Shown piece after piece: positions 36,601 through 46,692 of a stretch of DNA of 64,000 bases. The DNA is from Micromonospora sp. HM5-17. Its GTDB lineage: Bacteria; Actinomycetota; Actinomycetes; Mycobacteriales; Micromonosporaceae. Below the pieces are notes generated by a model. It saw only the letters and a list, made by a program, of their open reading frames with translations. It was not told where the DNA came from and searched no databases. The stretch spans positions 62,001-126,000 of the forward strand of contig NZ_RJWA01000004.1 of assembly GCF_003762835.1 (NCBI RefSeq). Direction: 5' to 3'. The number at the start of each line of letters is the position of its first letter. The stretch's first letter is position 1. Both the position numbers and the translations under genes were made by a program.

Positions 36601-38681
36601 GGGGCGACCGCCACCACCACCCCGGCGATGGACAGGGCGAGGAGTACCGCGGCGGTGAGGCCGGGACGGGTCACCGCCATCGCGGCCCCGGCCAGGCCGA
36701 TCACGGTTGCGGTGACGGCGTGGGTGAGCGCGGCCCGCCGGGTGTTGGCGGTCAGCCCGGCCAGCCCGACGCCGATCGCGACCAGCACCGGTGGCCACGG
36801 TGCCGCCACCCAACCCACGCCGAACGAGGCCGGGGCCGCCAGCGCGGTCAGGGCGGCGCCGACGACGGCGAACTCGCGGCGTACCTCGGGCGGAGAGGCG
36901 AGGACGGCTGCGACGGTGAGCAGGAGCGCGCTCGTGGCGAGCTGCCAGGTCGTCGCGCTGACCCCGGCATCCAGCGTGGCCGGGTACCGGGCGAGGTCTG
37001 CCTCCCAGACCGGCAGGGCGGCCCGGATCGGGGCGAGTGCGGCGCGCAGGGCGCCGCCCGCCACGACCGCCCCGATGATCACCAGGGCGGCGGCCGAGGC
37101 GAGCTGCGGTCCGCGCCGGGCCTCCTCCGGCACCGCGCGTACCCCGACACCGGTCGTGGCGATGACGACGGCGATCACGACCAGGGCCTGGCCGGGCAGG
37201 GCGACGGCGGCGATCCGGCCGGCGGCGCCGATCACGGCCAGGGTCAGCACGGCGGCGGCGACCTCCGGCAGCGGCGGTCGGCGCAGGGTCAGCGCGCCGA
37301 CCAGCCCGGTGACCGCGGCCAGCAGCAGCGTGACGCCGGCACGGATCGCGGCCGGCACGGTGTCGGCGGTCACCAGGGCGCTGACCGAGAAGACGGTGGC
37401 CACCGCGAAGGCCAGGCCGTGGAGCGTCCAGGTCAACTCCCGTACCCAGGGGGTGGGGCGGGTGCCGAATCCTCGGCCCCGGATCCACCACCCCGGCCGC
37501 TCGGGCTCCAGGTCGGGCTGGAGGACGGCGTCGTCCTCCTCCGCGTACGTCTCGGGCCGCTCCGGGCCGCGCCCGGGCCGTCGGAGTGGGTTAGCGCCCT
37601 GGCCGGTGTCGGGGTCGAGGCTCGGGTCGCCGGCGCCGTCGCGCGGTCCGGCCCCGGCTGGGCGGGTGGGTTGCCGGGGCACCACCCCGGGCACGGTGCC
37701 GAGGCGGAGCCGGGCGGCCGTACCGGTCAACCGCCCGTCGTCGGTGAAGAGCTGGCTGAGGTAGAGGTTGCCGAGGGCGACCACGATCAGCACCACCGCC
37801 CACCCGACCGGCCCGGCGACCCAGTCGTAGGCGGCCAGCGGGAGGATCGGCTGGACGGCGAGGACCGCCGCGTACCGGGGCGCGGTCAGCTCGGTCGCCC
37901 GGGCGTACGCCCCGGCGACGACGGCGGTGAGCAGGAACGTCAGCCCCGCGAAGAGCGAGCCGGGGAGGCCGCTGCCGCCGAGCTGGTCGACCGCCCAGAG
38001 CGCGTACCCGACGAGGGGCACGAGGAGCAGGCCGACGGCGGCGACGGTCTCGGCCGTGGCGGTGAGATTGCGTCGGGCGATCCGGGGCGGGGCGGCCAGC
38101 GTCACCGCGGTCGCCAGCAGCAGGATCGCGACCCGGCTGAGGTCGTCCAGCGAGCTGATCGCCACGGCGGCGAAGACCACCGCCGCGACGCCGAGCACCA
38201 GCGCGCCGAGGCTGAGCAGGATGTTCTGGACCTCGCGCGTCGACGCCTCGGGCCGGGCCGCCGGACCCGGGTCCCAGGTCGGCTCCGCCCCGGCCGGGGG
38301 TGGCGGTGGGGGCGGGGGAACGGTGCGGTCGTGGTCGCCGCCGGTCGGCTGCCTCGGCACCCGGGGCGGCGCGGTGCCGGGAGCGGCGGTCGGCGGTCGC
38401 CGGTCCGGCCGGCGGCGCAGTACCCGGCGTGGCTTGGTGGTCTGCTTGCGTCGCTGGGCGGCGTGGGTCAGGATGTCGCGCTGGAAGAGGGCCGCCTGCA
38501 TCTGGGAGGCGATCGTTTTCTGTTCGTTGGCGATCGCCGCCTCGCGGATCTTCATCTCCGCGATCGCCCGTTCGAGCCGGGCCAGCTCCTCCGCCCACCG
38601 GTCCTGATCGGCCCCGCAGTACGGGCACTCGGGCGCCGCCTCGAACTTTCGGCCACACGAGGAGCACTGGTACGTACTCAC
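33645..38681 (-). CDS. Giant polytopic membrane protein, SCO7613 type
   Basis: A 1678-residue protein. The N-terminal zinc ribbon [20 protein letters not shown] holds two CxxC pairs. A charged coiled coil follows (about residues 28-80, [22 protein letters not shown]), then a proline-rich linker with a run of eight prolines. From about residue 150 to the end the sequence is almost wholly hydrophobic Ala/Val/Leu/Gly helices, an estimated 40 or more transmembrane segments in repeated blocks. It fits proteins annotated as SCO7613 C-terminal domain membrane proteins in actinomycetes, of unknown function. No transport or catalytic motif is visible. GTG 38681 has GGGAGGGGG 5 nt upstream. It is convergent with purE. 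Confidence 0.75.
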   Translation of the reverse strand: MSTYQCSSCGRKFEAAPECPYCGADQDRWAEELARLERAIAEMKIREAAIANEQKTIASQMQAALFQRDILTHAAQRRKQTTKPRRVLRRRPDRRPPTAAPGTAPPRVPRQPTGGDHDRTVPPPPPPPPAGAEPTWDPGPAARPEASTREVQNILLSLGALVLGVAAVVFAAVAISSLDDLSRVAILLLATAVTLAAPPRIARRNLTATAETVAAVGLLLVPLVGYALWAVDQLGGSGLPGSLFAGLTFLLTAVVAGAYARATELTAPRYAAVLAVQPILPLAAYDWVAGPVGWAVVLIVVALGNLYLSQLFTDDGRLTGTAARLRLGTVPGVVPRQPTRPAGAGPRDGAGDPSLDPDTGQGANPLRRPGRGPERPETYAEEDDAVLQPDLEPERPGWWIRGRGFGTRPTPWVRELTWTLHGLAFAVATVFSVSALVTADTVPAAIRAGVTLLLAAVTGLVGALTLRRPPLPEVAAAVLTLAVIGAAGRIAAVALPGQALVVIAVVIATTGVGVRAVPEEARRGPQLASAAALVIIGAVVAGGALRAALAPIRAALPVWEADLARYPATLDAGVSATTWQLATSALLLTVAAVLASPPEVRREFAVVGAALTALAAPASFGVGWVAAPWPPVLVAIGVGLAGLTANTRRAALTHAVTATVIGLAGAAMAVTRPGLTAAVLLALSIAGVVVAVAPTFRTAPLGRWAGLVGDWGAGGVAFAFPGAVAAFVAATVPTDPTPTPASAREATEPVLAASFLAVCAVLCYAAITQVSQRLISMPLAVGTGLGALAVTAAAFAAPGATLADAAVGTLLLVGAVLLVLAPAIDTGRRADRLLDGSDIAAAAATAALVGTLARIAGILADGAELAAAAFVILVVAAGIRAMPAEWRRGPVLGMACCGGVVALIAGYTAVPGGLQALATPGRLWAADLASWSVEGSGWQAPLALVLLAGAAAIALPRPWAYDVAAACVGLATISAPAALGLPWWSPIVVGGAVATGYGVSAVVAADPRAGLARAAVAGVVALHAAGASLVRPWTTAAALGMIALIGFVVATLARVVGRLAGPADDSGPLTMPAQTAQVGGLAAGGGLLAFAGSLASLCAALGRPAETVVLATLAGASLGVAVVALVRRQVPQYLPYASVGIAGGATSAALAALLTHLQWGVYAAAAVLLGVLAALVRAVTPAPSPLREPIRRWSVMFGGPRRLPEPQPGGRWAVSPAVGAMLAAVVPTVLAVAALAPPLTEALVEPYQTLERIWAGPPAALAGPQSGAGNGGNVLAALLLTIAAGLAATGLSGGRTARAVPVVLPGAAITLLITPISLGLGWPNSTLAALGVFTLAMLGLALTPPPPDAELARSLRLTRVLVFVIGLVAGGAGLAGALATRELTLFTLGAAVGVGAVAALGGRTQYARILGWLFASVMAQVFVFTVGLVLGLAPAWSAFGVLAVGAVLLLVSSTLPRLRHLEALREATTVEWSGYAAALIAAALAYDSPRHIAALLAGWGAVLGIAATRPYRSTAERRTLFWAAVGCEIVAWWLLMALADVALPEAYTLPFALLALLVGLLELRHRAELSSWYAYGPALVAAFLPTLAILLTGDDSALRQVLLLLGGVATLIFGSYRRQQAPVIIGAVVTALATLRVLFSFGPWLVLIPVGVLLLAFGASNENRRRTQERLRAVRGMR

Positions 38682-38800
38682 GGCACCCCCTCCCGCCGGC
38701 CGAGGCCGCGTCCCGGGCTCTCTAGGAAGCATGCCCAAGCCGGGCAGGCGTTGAACAGCCCCCGATCGCGTGCCTGTCCGGCTGAGGGAATCCTAAGTGG

Positions 38801-38832
38801 CCGGCCGTGGACGACACGGTGTCCACGGCCGG
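38801..38832 (-). terminator. 12-bp perfect hairpin after ugd
   Basis: CCGGCCGTGGAC (38801-38812) pairs with 38821-38832 around an 8-nt loop. It lies 66 bp beyond the ugd stop and about 120 bp upstream of the membrane protein gene, isolating the two transcripts. Confidence 0.7.
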
Positions 38833-38897
38833 AGAGTCGGCGCCGAATTTATGGTCGTCGTCGGAACGAGCCTCGTCCGAGGACGAGTGGTGCGGGT

Positions 38898-40331
38898 TCA
38901 GGCGGGGGGTCGGCCCATGCCCCGGTACTGCCAGCCGGCCTGCGTCCACAGTGCCGGATCGAGACAGTTGCGGCCGTCGACGATGCGGCGGCCGGCGACC
39001 AGCTCGCCCAGGGCGACCGGGTCGGCGTTGCGGAAGTCCGCCCACTCGGTGAGGACGCAGACCAGGTCGGCGTCGCGGACGGCGTCGACCATGCTCGGTT
39101 CGTACGTCAGCTCGGGCCGCTCCCGCCGGGCGTTCTCCATCCCCTGCGGGTCGTAGACGTGGACGTCGGCGCCGGCCTTGTGCAGGGCGGCGGCGACGGC
39201 GAGGGAGGGGGCGTCCCGGACGTCGTCGGAGTTGGGCTTGAAGGTGGCGCCGAGCACCGCGATCCGGGTGCCGGAGAGGTCGGGGCCGGCCGGGCCGTAC
39301 CGACGGCCGAGCAGCTCGGCGGCGAGCTGGAGTACCCGGGTGCGGCGGCGCAGGTTGATCAGGTCGACCTCGTGCAGGAACCGCAGCGCCTCGCCGGCGC
39401 CGAGTTCCTGGGCGCGGGCCTGGAACGCCCGGATGTCCTTGGGTAGGCAGCCACCGCCAAAGCCGATGCCGGCCTGGAGGAAGCGGTTGCCGATCCGGGG
39501 GTCGTAGCCGATCGCCCGGGCGAGCTGGGTGACGTCGGCACCGGCCACCTCACAGACCTCGGCCATCGCGTTGATGAAAGAGATCTTGGTGGCGAGGAAG
39601 GCGTTCGCGGCGACCTTGACCAGCTCGGCGGTGGCGAAGTCGGTCACCACCAGCGGCACCTCGCGGTCCTCGGTGGCGGCCAGGTCGAAGACGCCCTTGT
39701 GCGCGGCGTAGAGCATGCCGTTGGCCCACTCGCTCTTGACCCCGACCACGATCCGGTTGGGTCGGAGCACGTCCTCGACGGCGAACCCCTCCTGGAGGAA
39801 CTCCGGGCTCCAGGCGACCTCGACCCCGAGGTCGGGGGCGGCGTGCTTGCCGACCAGCTGCTCGATCCACTCGGCCGTGCCGACCGGCACCGTGGACTTG
39901 CCGACGATCAGGGCCTTGCGGGTGAGGTGCTGGGAGAGCCCGGTCACCGCGGCCTCGACGTACGACAGGTCGGCGCCCATCCCGTCGGCCCGCTGCGGCG
40001 TGCCAACACAGATGAAGTGGACGTCGCCGAACTCCGCCGTCTCGGCGATGTCGGTGCTGAACCGGAGGCGACCGACCGCCAGGTTGCGTTTGAGCAGTTC
40101 GTCCAGGCCGGGCTCGTGGAACGGAACCTCACCGCCGGCCAGCTTGGCGATCTTCTCGGCGTCGATGTCGAAGCCGATCACCTCGTAGCCCAGTTCCGCG
40201 AAACAGATGGCGTACGTCGCGCCGAGGTAACCGGTGCCGAGGAAGGTCAGTCGCGGGCGGGAGGCGCCGGAGGGCGGGGTCACCGCGGGGATGGCCGGTA
40301 TGGGCTGGGTGCTCGGGTACGGAATCGTCAC
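38898..40331 (-). CDS. ugd: UDP-glucose 6-dehydrogenase
   Basis: A 477-residue enzyme that oxidises UDP-glucose to UDP-glucuronate in two NAD-dependent steps. The NAD motif is FLGTGYLGATYA (Gly 32, 34 and 37). FICVGTP, GKSTVPVGTAEW and SPEFLQEGFAVED follow. Catalytic Lys is in LVKVAANAF (about 239) and the thioester Cys is C295 in GFGGGCLPKD. TFKPNSDDVRDAPS is in the C-terminal domain. An extra Pro-rich N-terminus of about 27 residues is present. GTG 40331 has GGAG 8 nt upstream. UDP-glucuronate feeds surface polysaccharide, probably with the manC and GT4 genes 10 kb further on. A UDP-sugar dehydrogenase of another specificity is possible. Confidence 0.9.
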   Translation of the reverse strand: MTIPYPSTQPIPAIPAVTPPSGASRPRLTFLGTGYLGATYAICFAELGYEVIGFDIDAEKIAKLAGGEVPFHEPGLDELLKRNLAVGRLRFSTDIAETAEFGDVHFICVGTPQRADGMGADLSYVEAAVTGLSQHLTRKALIVGKSTVPVGTAEWIEQLVGKHAAPDLGVEVAWSPEFLQEGFAVEDVLRPNRIVVGVKSEWANGMLYAAHKGVFDLAATEDREVPLVVTDFATAELVKVAANAFLATKISFINAMAEVCEVAGADVTQLARAIGYDPRIGNRFLQAGIGFGGGCLPKDIRAFQARAQELGAGEALRFLHEVDLINLRRRTRVLQLAAELLGRRYGPAGPDLSGTRIAVLGATFKPNSDDVRDAPSLAVAAALHKAGADVHVYDPQGMENARRERPELTYEPSMVDAVRDADLVCVLTEWADFRNADPVALGELVAGRRIVDGRNCLDPALWTQAGWQYRGMGRPPA

Positions 40332-40854
40332 GCCTGTTTCTCCGCTCGCGCTCAGCGGCGCTACGTTGCGTCGCGGTCGGGAGTTCGACGCCACCGGGAC
40401 AGCGCCGATGTCGGACATTGTGGGCCTTGTACACCTCTTTGTCGCGCCTGCCTCGTCGGCGAGTCGGCCGCCGGCGCGCGAGCGACGACAAGCGCTGAGC
40501 CTACGCGGCGTCCGCCTGCTGGTACACGTACGGTCGGCATCTTCACAGCGGGCACCGTGCCGGGTGCGCGGCGTCCGGTGTGCCCCACGAGCTGGTGTCG
40601 CCTTCACCGGATCGCCCCGCCGACCAAGGCCCAGAATGCCGGAAATATAGGTTTATGGGTTTTCTGCCACCTTCACCCCCGGCCCTGAGCAGCTCCGTTG
40701 CACGTCGTCGGCTGACGGTTCCGGGGTTCTCCCTGATCACCTCTCCGAAACCCCCGAACCCGAAGACCCCGAGAAAACCACTCAACCCCACCGGCCGCGA
40801 GCGCGTCTACCCCGCGTCCGATCGACGACGTGAGGCGGGCGAGATGGAGGTGGC
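40332..40854. other. 523-bp spacer between divergent ugd and sigma factor genes
   Basis: No gene is supportable here; the open frames lack family features. A lower-G+C patch at about 40641-40662 (GGAAATATAGGTTTATGGGT) contains TAGGTT (40648-40653), a possible -10 for the sigma-factor operon. Just before the sigma gene, 40745-40790, short C-rich units (CCGAAACCCC, CCGAACCCG, CCGAAGACCCCG) repeat loosely. I see no clear operator. Confidence 0.4.
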
Positions 40855-41388
40855 GTGGGATCACGCGAGGAGGCCGAACAGTTCCAGCTGTTCGTCCGGC
40901 AACAGTGGGGGCCGTTGCTCCGGACGGCGTACCTGCTGACCGGCGACCGGACAACGGCCGAGGATTTGGTGCAGTCGGCGCTGGAGAAGACCCATCGGCG
41001 GTGGGATCGGATCCTGCGGCGGGACGCACCCGAGATCTACGTACGTCGGGTGATGATCAACACCGCCACCTCCTGGTGGCGGCGACGCCGACCGCTCGAG
41101 GTGCCGCTGCTCGCCTCGGACGTCGCGGCGGCGCCGGACCCGTACGCCCAGGTGGAGCAGCGGCAGCAGCTCGTCGCGGCGCTGCGGCAGCTGCCGCCCC
41201 GGACCCAGGCGGTCCTCGTGCTGCGGTACCTGGAAGACCGGAGCGAGGCGGAGGCCGCCCGCATCCTCGGGTGCTCGATCGGCTCCGTGAAGAGCCAGGC
41301 GTCGCGGGGCCTGGCCCGGCTGCGCGCCCAGTTCGTCGCGGAGGCCAGCTATTCACCAGCCCTACGGCTCAAGGGGGAACCGGCATGA
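40855..41388 (+). CDS. SigE-family RNA polymerase sigma factor (ECF type)
   Basis: A 177-residue sigma factor with only regions 2 and 4. Region 2 reads FVRQQWGPLLRTAYLLTGDRTTAEDLVQSALEKTHRRW, with APEIYVRRVMINTATSWWRRRR in 2.3/2.4, the pattern of the actinobacterial SigE-like family. Region 4 is LRQLPPRTQAVLVLRYLEDRSEAEAARILGCSIGSVKSQASRGLARLR, the -35-binding helix-turn-helix. GTG 40855 has GGAGG only 4 nt upstream. Its stop overlaps the next start as ATGA (41385-41388), and that gene is a likely membrane-bound partner. The signal it answers is unknown. Confidence 0.88.
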   Translation: MGSREEAEQFQLFVRQQWGPLLRTAYLLTGDRTTAEDLVQSALEKTHRRWDRILRRDAPEIYVRRVMINTATSWWRRRRPLEVPLLASDVAAAPDPYAQVEQRQQLVAALRQLPPRTQAVLVLRYLEDRSEAEAARILGCSIGSVKSQASRGLARLRAQFVAEASYSPALRLKGEPA

Positions 41389-42809
41389 CACAGGACGCTG
41401 TCGAGTCGACGTTGAAAGGCACCCTCTGCCAGGTGGCGGACGCGGTGGGCGTACCCGAGGATCCGTGGCCGGGCTTCGTCCGGGCCGAGAGCCGGCATCG
41501 GCGGACCCGGCGAATCCGGACCGCCGTCGCCGCCGGTGTGGTGGCGGCGCTCGTCGGGGTCCAGACCAACGTCGTCCCGCTGCCGGGCTGGGCGCCCGGG
41601 GTCGCGGTCGCCTCGCCGGCCCTGGCGTGGGCCGACGCCCCGCCCAGAGGCTCGCTCGTCCATGACCGGGTCTGGCTGGACGGCCTACGGGAGTGGATCG
41701 GCAGCGGCGAGCTCAGGGAGGAATGGGAAACGTCGAGGGGCCTCTGGAAGGTCGGCGACTCGAAGCGGATCCGGGTGCTCTACGCCGACGAGGTGCCGGG
41801 GCACCGGGTGGTGCTGGCTGTCGTCCCATATCGGCTCGGGCTGCTCACCCAGTGGATCCTGAGCTGGTACGTCGGCCCGGCCGGTGCCACACCCGACCAG
41901 ATGCACCCCGCCAGGGCCGAGAAACTCGGTGAATCGGTGACGGCGCTGCAGCACGGAACGTGGCAGGAGGGCGGGTTCGCGGTGGTGGTCGGGCCGGCCG
42001 ACGCCACCGTGACGATCAGCGGCGACCACCGCTACACCCCGGCCGGCCGGCTGGAGTACCGGCAACTCGCCACGTCGGGTGACGCCGGGGTCGGGGTGGC
42101 GGCGCTGCCCCCCGGGCGCGTTCCGCCGTCGGTCGTCGCCGAGGTCCGGCGGGGCGACGAGGTGCTCTATCAGGGCGAGGTGTTCGGTAGCTGGTCCGGG
42201 CCGGCCCCGCAGCCCGAGCTGGTGGAGGAGATCGAGGCGCTGCTGCCCGCCGCGGTTCGGGACAGCCGGGGACCAGCCGTGGACCCGGCGGTCCTGGCGG
42301 GCTTCGTCCGCGTGGCGCTCGAGAACAGCCTGCTGCCGGCGGCCGGGACCACGGTGCGGGTGCGCTGGACCGGCACGGTGAACGATCAGCCCGCCGCGCT
42401 GATCACCGTGCAGCCGACCGGTGGCGGAGTCATCGCGTACGCCATGCACGGCACCGCACACCTCAGCCGGATGGACCTGCGCCTCCTGGTGCCGGCCGAG
42501 GGTGCCGACCGGCGACCCTTCGGGTGGCGACTGCGTGCCGAGGGCGGCGACGACCGGACCGACCAGGTGGTGGTGGTGACCCCGCCCGGCACGGCCACCG
42601 CGTCGGTGACGATCGGTGCCGGGCCCGAGGTCCCGGTGGCGCTGGACCCGTCGGGCGCGGGCCGGACGACGGTGCCGACGGACCAGCCCGCGACGGTGAC
42701 GGCGTACGCCGCCGACGGGTCGGTGGTGGGGCGTACCCCGATCCCGCTCTTCGAGGACAACATCTCAAGCCCTCCCGGTGCCAACCCCGAGAGCCGCGTC
42801 GTGGAGTGA
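41385..42809 (+). CDS. Membrane-anchored protein coupled to the sigma factor (putative anti-sigma)
   Basis: A 474-residue protein. A 45-residue cytoplasmic N-terminus with a helical segment ([36 protein letters not shown]) precedes one transmembrane helix ([21 protein letters not shown]). About 400 extracytoplasmic residues follow, beta-rich, of unrecognised fold. This topology and the 4-nt ATGA overlap with a sigma-factor gene fit an anti-sigma factor, but no zinc-binding HxxxCxxC motif is present, so that role is inference. The ectodomain would be the sensor. Similar sigma-coupled genes are frequent in Micromonosporaceae. Confidence 0.65.
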   Translation: MTQDAVESTLKGTLCQVADAVGVPEDPWPGFVRAESRHRRTRRIRTAVAAGVVAALVGVQTNVVPLPGWAPGVAVASPALAWADAPPRGSLVHDRVWLDGLREWIGSGELREEWETSRGLWKVGDSKRIRVLYADEVPGHRVVLAVVPYRLGLLTQWILSWYVGPAGATPDQMHPARAEKLGESVTALQHGTWQEGGFAVVVGPADATVTISGDHRYTPAGRLEYRQLATSGDAGVGVAALPPGRVPPSVVAEVRRGDEVLYQGEVFGSWSGPAPQPELVEEIEALLPAAVRDSRGPAVDPAVLAGFVRVALENSLLPAAGTTVRVRWTGTVNDQPAALITVQPTGGGVIAYAMHGTAHLSRMDLRLLVPAEGADRRPFGWRLRAEGGDDRTDQVVVVTPPGTATASVTIGAGPEVPVALDPSGAGRTTVPTDQPATVTAYAADGSVVGRTPIPLFEDNISSPPGANPESRVVE

Positions 42810-42814
42810 CGACG

Positions 42815-42858
42815 CGGGGTGGCGGGCCGTCCGAGGACGAGGGCGGTCCGCCACCCCG
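42815..42858 (+). terminator. Hairpin after the sigma operon
   Basis: CGGGGTGGCGG (42815-42825) pairs perfectly with CCGCCACCCCG (42848-42858). The 22-nt loop can itself fold partly. It begins 6 nt after the stop codon. Confidence 0.6.
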
Positions 42859-42934
42859 GGCCGGTTCTGTCTTCCCGGGTTTGGTTACCGACGGGTATGG
42901 TTCGGGTGAGCCGGCAACGACGGGGAGGGTCGCG

Positions 42935-44104
42935 ATGAGCAGTGGCTCGGTCTTCGACGCGTACCAGGTGTCCGAGGAGCACGAGGCGATCCGGGCGGCC
43001 GTCCGGGAGGTCTGCGACGCGAAGGTCGCGCCGTACGCGGCCGAGGCGGACGAGACCGGCGAGTTCCCGAAGCAGTCGTACGAGGCGCTGCGGGCCGCCG
43101 ACTTCCACGCCCCGCACATCCCCGAGGAGTACGGCGGTGCCGGCGCCGACGCCCTCGCCACCGCGATCGTGATCGAGGAGGTCGCCCGGGTCTGTGCCGC
43201 CTCCAGCCTCATCCCGGCGGTGAACAAGCTCGGCACCATGCCACTGCTGCTCGCCGGCTCCGCGGAGCTGAAGCAGCGCTACCTGCCCCCGGTGGCCCGC
43301 GGCGAGGCGATGTTCTCCTACTGCCTCTCCGAACCCGAGGCGGGCAGCGACGCGGCCTCGATGACCACGCGGGCCCGGCGGGACGGGGACCACTACGTGC
43401 TGAACGGCGTCAAGCGCTGGATCACCAACGCCGGCGTCTCCGAGTACTACACGGTCTTCGCGGTGACCGATCCGGAGGCGCGGACCCGCGGCATCTCCGC
43501 CTTCGTGGTCGAGAAGTCCGATCCGGGGGTCAGCTTCGGGGCGCCGGAGAAGAAGCTCGGGATCAAGGGCTCCCCGACCCGCGAGGTCTACCTCGACGAC
43601 GTCCGGATCCCGGCGGACCGGGTGATCGGCGCCCCCGGCACCGGCTTCGCGACCGCGATGCGGACCCTGGACCACACCCGGGTCACCATCGCCGCGCAGG
43701 CGGTCGGCATCGCCCAGGGCGCGCTCGACTACGCCATCGGGTACGTCAAGGAGCGCCGACAGTTCGGCCGGCCGGTCGCCGACTTCCAGGGCGTCCAGTT
43801 CATGCTCGCCGAGATGGGGATGAAGCTGGAGGCGGCCCGCCAGCTGACGTACGCGGCGGCCGGGCGGTCGGAGCGCGGCGACGCCGACCTGACCTACTTC
43901 GGGGCGGCGGCGAAGTGCTTCGCCTCCGACGTCGCCATGCAGATCACCACCGACGCGGTCCAACTGCTCGGCGGGTACGGCTACACCCGGGACTACCCGG
44001 TCGAGCGGATGATGCGGGACGCCAAGATCACCCAGATCTACGAGGGCACCAACCAGGTGCAGCGGATCGTGATGGCCCGCCAGCTCCTCAGGGACGGCAG
44101 GTGA
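42935..44104 (+). CDS. Acyl-CoA dehydrogenase (FadE25-like)
   Basis: A 389-residue FAD enzyme that introduces the alpha,beta double bond in acyl-CoA. Family motifs: [21 protein letters not shown] (FAD binding), [17 protein letters not shown], the [19 protein letters not shown] loop, [23 protein letters not shown], and [19 protein letters not shown], where Glu 370 is the catalytic base. From memory, M. tuberculosis fadE25 lies next to purE and purK, as this gene once would have. Short- or branched-chain substrates are likely but not proven. ATG 42935 has GGGGAGGG 5-6 nt upstream; TATGGT at 42896-42901 is a good -10. Confidence 0.92.
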   Translation: MSSGSVFDAYQVSEEHEAIRAAVREVCDAKVAPYAAEADETGEFPKQSYEALRAADFHAPHIPEEYGGAGADALATAIVIEEVARVCAASSLIPAVNKLGTMPLLLAGSAELKQRYLPPVARGEAMFSYCLSEPEAGSDAASMTTRARRDGDHYVLNGVKRWITNAGVSEYYTVFAVTDPEARTRGISAFVVEKSDPGVSFGAPEKKLGIKGSPTREVYLDDVRIPADRVIGAPGTGFATAMRTLDHTRVTIAAQAVGIAQGALDYAIGYVKERRQFGRPVADFQGVQFMLAEMGMKLEAARQLTYAAAGRSERGDADLTYFGAAAKCFASDVAMQITTDAVQLLGGYGYTRDYPVERMMRDAKITQIYEGTNQVQRIVMARQLLRDGR

Positions 44105-44107
44105 GCT

Positions 44108-44148
44108 GACCCGGTCGGCGCGTCGCGCGACGCGACGCACACCGGGTC
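44108..44148. terminator. Nested hairpin after the acyl-CoA dehydrogenase gene
   Basis: Outer arms GACCCGGT (44108-44115) and ACCGGGTC (44141-44148) enclose a 16-nt perfect palindrome CGCGTCGC/GCGACGCG (44119-44134). It lies between convergent genes. Confidence 0.65.
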
Positions 44149-44221
44149 GCGGCCATTCCGGCCGAACCGGTGCTCCGAAGCCAGACGTGGCGCGACGCCC
44201 GCGCCCGACGCCTCGCGACGC

Positions 44222-45127
44222 TCAGCGGTCGCCGAGCCGCCGGGTCGCCTCCTCCGTGCCGTCGTCGGGCCGTCCCGCGAACGAGGTCGTCTCGTCGGCG
44301 TAAGAGGTGACCGTGGGCGCCGCCCCGGTCGAATTCTCGGCGGTCGCCTGCCGTGGCGCGGGCGGGGCGAAGGCCGGCGGCAGCGGCGCCGGGATCGGCG
44401 GTGTGCTGCCGGGCGCGGACGTCGGCTGCCCCGGCAGGCCGGCGGGCGTACCGGCAGGCGTGGGGTACGGAGTGGCGGCCGGGGCGTTCGGCGTCGGTGT
44501 GGCCGGGCCGTAGGCGGCGGGACCGAAGTTCGGCGGCGCGGTGGGGCTGTGGCTCGGCGTGGCGGCGGGACCGAAGTTCGGCGGGTAGGCCGGCGTGCCC
44601 CCGGTGCCGTACTGTCCCGGCGCGGAGGGCTGGCCGCCGGGCGGGAACGGGGTGCCCGCCCCGCCGGCGGAACCGGGGGCCGGGAAGGACGGATAGCCGG
44701 GCCGACCCGCCGCGGATCCGGTCCCGGCCGGCCGAGGACTCCGCCAGCGGTGCGGGTTGAGCAGGGTGGCCAGCATCGTGATCGCCAGCAGCACGGACGT
44801 CTCGCCGAGCGGCGCGGTGAGCGCGAACTCGGTGCCGAGGAAGGAACGCGGCAGGAGGTCGACCAGCGACCCGAAGCCCAGCACGGCCCACGCCGTCACC
44901 GCCAGGTAGCCCAGCCCGACGATCGCCGGGCCGACCGGGGAGATCCGCGGGACCAGGAGCGCGGCGGCCAGCAGACCCGCCACGGCGAGCAGGACGAAGC
45001 CGAGGGCGCTCTGGCCGAACGCCTCCCGGGCGATTCCCTTGTTGAGACGCACCACCCCGATCCCGGTCAGGATCCACAGCAGCGGCGCGATGATCAGCCC
45101 CAGGAGCAGCGATCCAAGGTGACGCAC
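44222..45127 (-). CDS. Membrane protein with proline-rich C-terminal tail (copy 1 of a pair)
   Basis: A 301-residue protein. Four or five hydrophobic helices fill residues 1 to about 135, starting VRHLGSLLLGLIIAPLLWILTGIG. The remaining 165 residues are Pro/Gly/Ala/Thr-rich, low-complexity and probably disordered (PPNFGPAATPSHSPTAPPNFGPA). It resembles the next gene (MRHLWSFLAGLVAAPLTCVLVALG) in its first helix and in the SPxGPxVxGL motif. Function unknown. GTG 45127 is chosen for GAGGAGG 6 nt upstream. No partner suggests its role. Confidence 0.6.
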   Translation of the reverse strand: MRHLGSLLLGLIIAPLLWILTGIGVVRLNKGIAREAFGQSALGFVLLAVAGLLAAALLVPRISPVGPAIVGLGYLAVTAWAVLGFGSLVDLLPRSFLGTEFALTAPLGETSVLLAITMLATLLNPHRWRSPRPAGTGSAAGRPGYPSFPAPGSAGGAGTPFPPGGQPSAPGQYGTGGTPAYPPNFGPAATPSHSPTAPPNFGPAAYGPATPTPNAPAATPYPTPAGTPAGLPGQPTSAPGSTPPIPAPLPPAFAPPAPRQATAENSTGAAPTVTSYADETTSFAGRPDDGTEEATRRLGDR

Positions 45128-45234
45128 GTCCAACCTCCTCAGCCGGTCGCCTCCTGGCACCGTAACCGCAAACGGCAAGACGGGCATCGTTGTCCGGGTC
45201 CGGGGCGGGTCGCCGGACGACCCGCCCGGGATCC

Positions 45235-45912
45235 TCAGCCTGCCGTTTCCTCGCCGGCCGCGTCGTCCCGTTTGGTGCTGCTACGGGGCGGCCCGGACCA
45301 CGGCGAACCGGTTTTTCCGACCTCCCGACGCGGCAGCGGCGGCAGCGGCTCCGTGTCCGGCTCGGGATAGCCCAGCGACGGCGGCTTGGTGTCGTGGTCG
45401 ACCGGGGCGGTCAGCGCGGACCAGTCGGTCAGGGTCGGCTCCTCGGTGTCGGAGGACGCGGCCGGGGCCGGCGCCGCGGCGGCCGGGCGGGGCCAACGGC
45501 GCCACCGCTGCCCGCTGAAGGTCGCCATCAGCAGCATCACGCCGATGAGGAACGTCGTGCCGTTGTCCAGGATCCGCAGCAGCGGCAGTGGGTCGCCGAA
45601 CACCTTCCAGTCGGTCGGCACCACGTCCCGTACGTCGAACGGCTCGACGAAGAGCCCGACGTACGGGCCGGCGAGCAGCAGACCGGCGACCAGTGGGCCG
45701 AGCGGGGAGACCCGCAGGGTCCCCAGCAGACCGAGCACGATGCCCGCGGCCGCGAGGTAGACGGCCCCCTGGATCAGGTTGGCCGTGTTGTACGTGCCGA
45801 GTTCCACCCATCGGGCGACGGTGCTGGCTGATCCGTCCTGACCGAGCGCGACCAGGACACAGGTGAGCGGCGCCGCCACCAGCCCGGCGAGGAAGCTCCA
45901 GAGATGTCGCAT
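45235..45912 (-). CDS. Membrane protein (copy 2 of a pair)
   Basis: A 225-residue protein with four hydrophobic helices (residues 1 to about 135) and a hydrophilic Pro-rich tail. The first helix and the RVSPLGPLVAGLLLAGPYVGLF segment parallel the downstream gene (RISPVGPAIVGLGYLAV), so the two look like paralogues in tandem. Function unknown. ATG 45912 is supported by TACGGT ending 6 nt upstream on the minus strand, a leaderless start, whereas the paralogue uses a strong ribosome binding site. Confidence 0.6.
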   Translation of the reverse strand: MRHLWSFLAGLVAAPLTCVLVALGQDGSASTVARWVELGTYNTANLIQGAVYLAAAGIVLGLLGTLRVSPLGPLVAGLLLAGPYVGLFVEPFDVRDVVPTDWKVFGDPLPLLRILDNGTTFLIGVMLLMATFSGQRWRRWPRPAAAAPAPAASSDTEEPTLTDWSALTAPVDHDTKPPSLGYPEPDTEPLPPLPRREVGKTGSPWSGPPRSSTKRDDAAGEETAG

Positions 45913-46152
45913 CCGCGCACCGTACCGCCTCGCCCGGCACCGGTCAGCCGGTGGAGTACGGCTTCGGGCGAACCTTGCGGGCAGTTACCACCGTGGATCG
46001 CTGGGTGATCACGAACGGGACGGCGTCTCCGCCGGTCGCGCCGCTCGCCCTGGTGCTGCCGGCCGGCGGCGCCGCCGGTTCCGGGTGCGGGGGGAGTGTT
46101 CGACGCCACGCGGAACGGCGAGGTCGGCGGGTCTCGCCGTACCGTTGCCGCT

Positions 46153-46692
46153 ATGACCAAGCCCTCCGTCCCGCCGCTGGTTGGCAGGCCGACCTCGTAC
46201 TCGCGGGTGACGTTGAGCCGGATCATGACGGCGGTCGACGTCAACCTCTACGGCACGGTCCACGGCGGTGTGCTGATGAAGTTCGTCGACGACGTGGCCG
46301 GGGCGGCGGCGGCCCGGCACTCCGGCGGCACGGCGGTGACCGCGGCGATCGACGAGATCGTCTTCGCCGAGCCGGTCCGGGTGGGCGACCTGGTGCACGC
46401 GCACGCCCAGGTCAACTGGACCGGCCAGACCTCGATGGAGGTGGGGGTCCGGGTGGTCGCCGAGCGCTGGGACAGCGCCGACGAGGCGCCGGTCGAGGTG
46501 GCCACGGCGTACCTGGTCTTCGTCGGCGTGGACGCGGCCGGCAGGCCGCGCCCGGTTCCCCCGGTGCTGCCGGAGACGTCGGAGGACAAGCGGCGCTTCC
46601 GGGAGGCCGAGATCCGCCGGGAGCACCGGCTGGCCCGACGCCGGGCGATCCAGGCCCACCGCGGCGCCGGGGAGTCCCCGGTGGCCGGCTGA
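46153..46692 (+). CDS. Acyl-CoA thioesterase (hotdog fold)
   Basis: A 179-residue hotdog-fold thioesterase of the YciA/BACH type, which hydrolyses acyl-CoA to free acid and CoA. The signature is VDVNLYGTVHGGVLMKFVDDVAGAAAARHSGG (N and HGG active region) followed by VTAAIDEIVFAEPVRVGDLVHAHAQVNWTGQTSMEVGVRV. The catalytic Asp is probably in KFVDDVAG. The C-terminal 35 residues are charged and helical. ATG 46153 is supported by TACCGT 7 nt upstream. It lies before an acetoacetyl-CoA ligase and near the acyl-CoA dehydrogenase, so a lipid or branched-chain acid role is plausible. Confidence 0.85.
   Translation: MTKPSVPPLVGRPTSYSRVTLSRIMTAVDVNLYGTVHGGVLMKFVDDVAGAAAARHSGGTAVTAAIDEIVFAEPVRVGDLVHAHAQVNWTGQTSMEVGVRVVAERWDSADEAPVEVATAYLVFVGVDAAGRPRPVPPVLPETSEDKRRFREAEIRREHRLARRRAIQAHRGAGESPVAG

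Noticed and set aside
35451-39446. 1331-codon plus frame opposite the giant membrane protein
   Set aside because: Gly/Arg/Asp/Gln-rich antisense product, no start signal, and it runs on into the ugd region. The minus-strand frame has the zinc ribbon and ordered helices.
40543-40791. Small minus-strand gene in the ugd/sigma spacer
   Set aside because: The product (MGLSGFLGVFGFGGF...) is low-complexity without a ribosome binding site or family.
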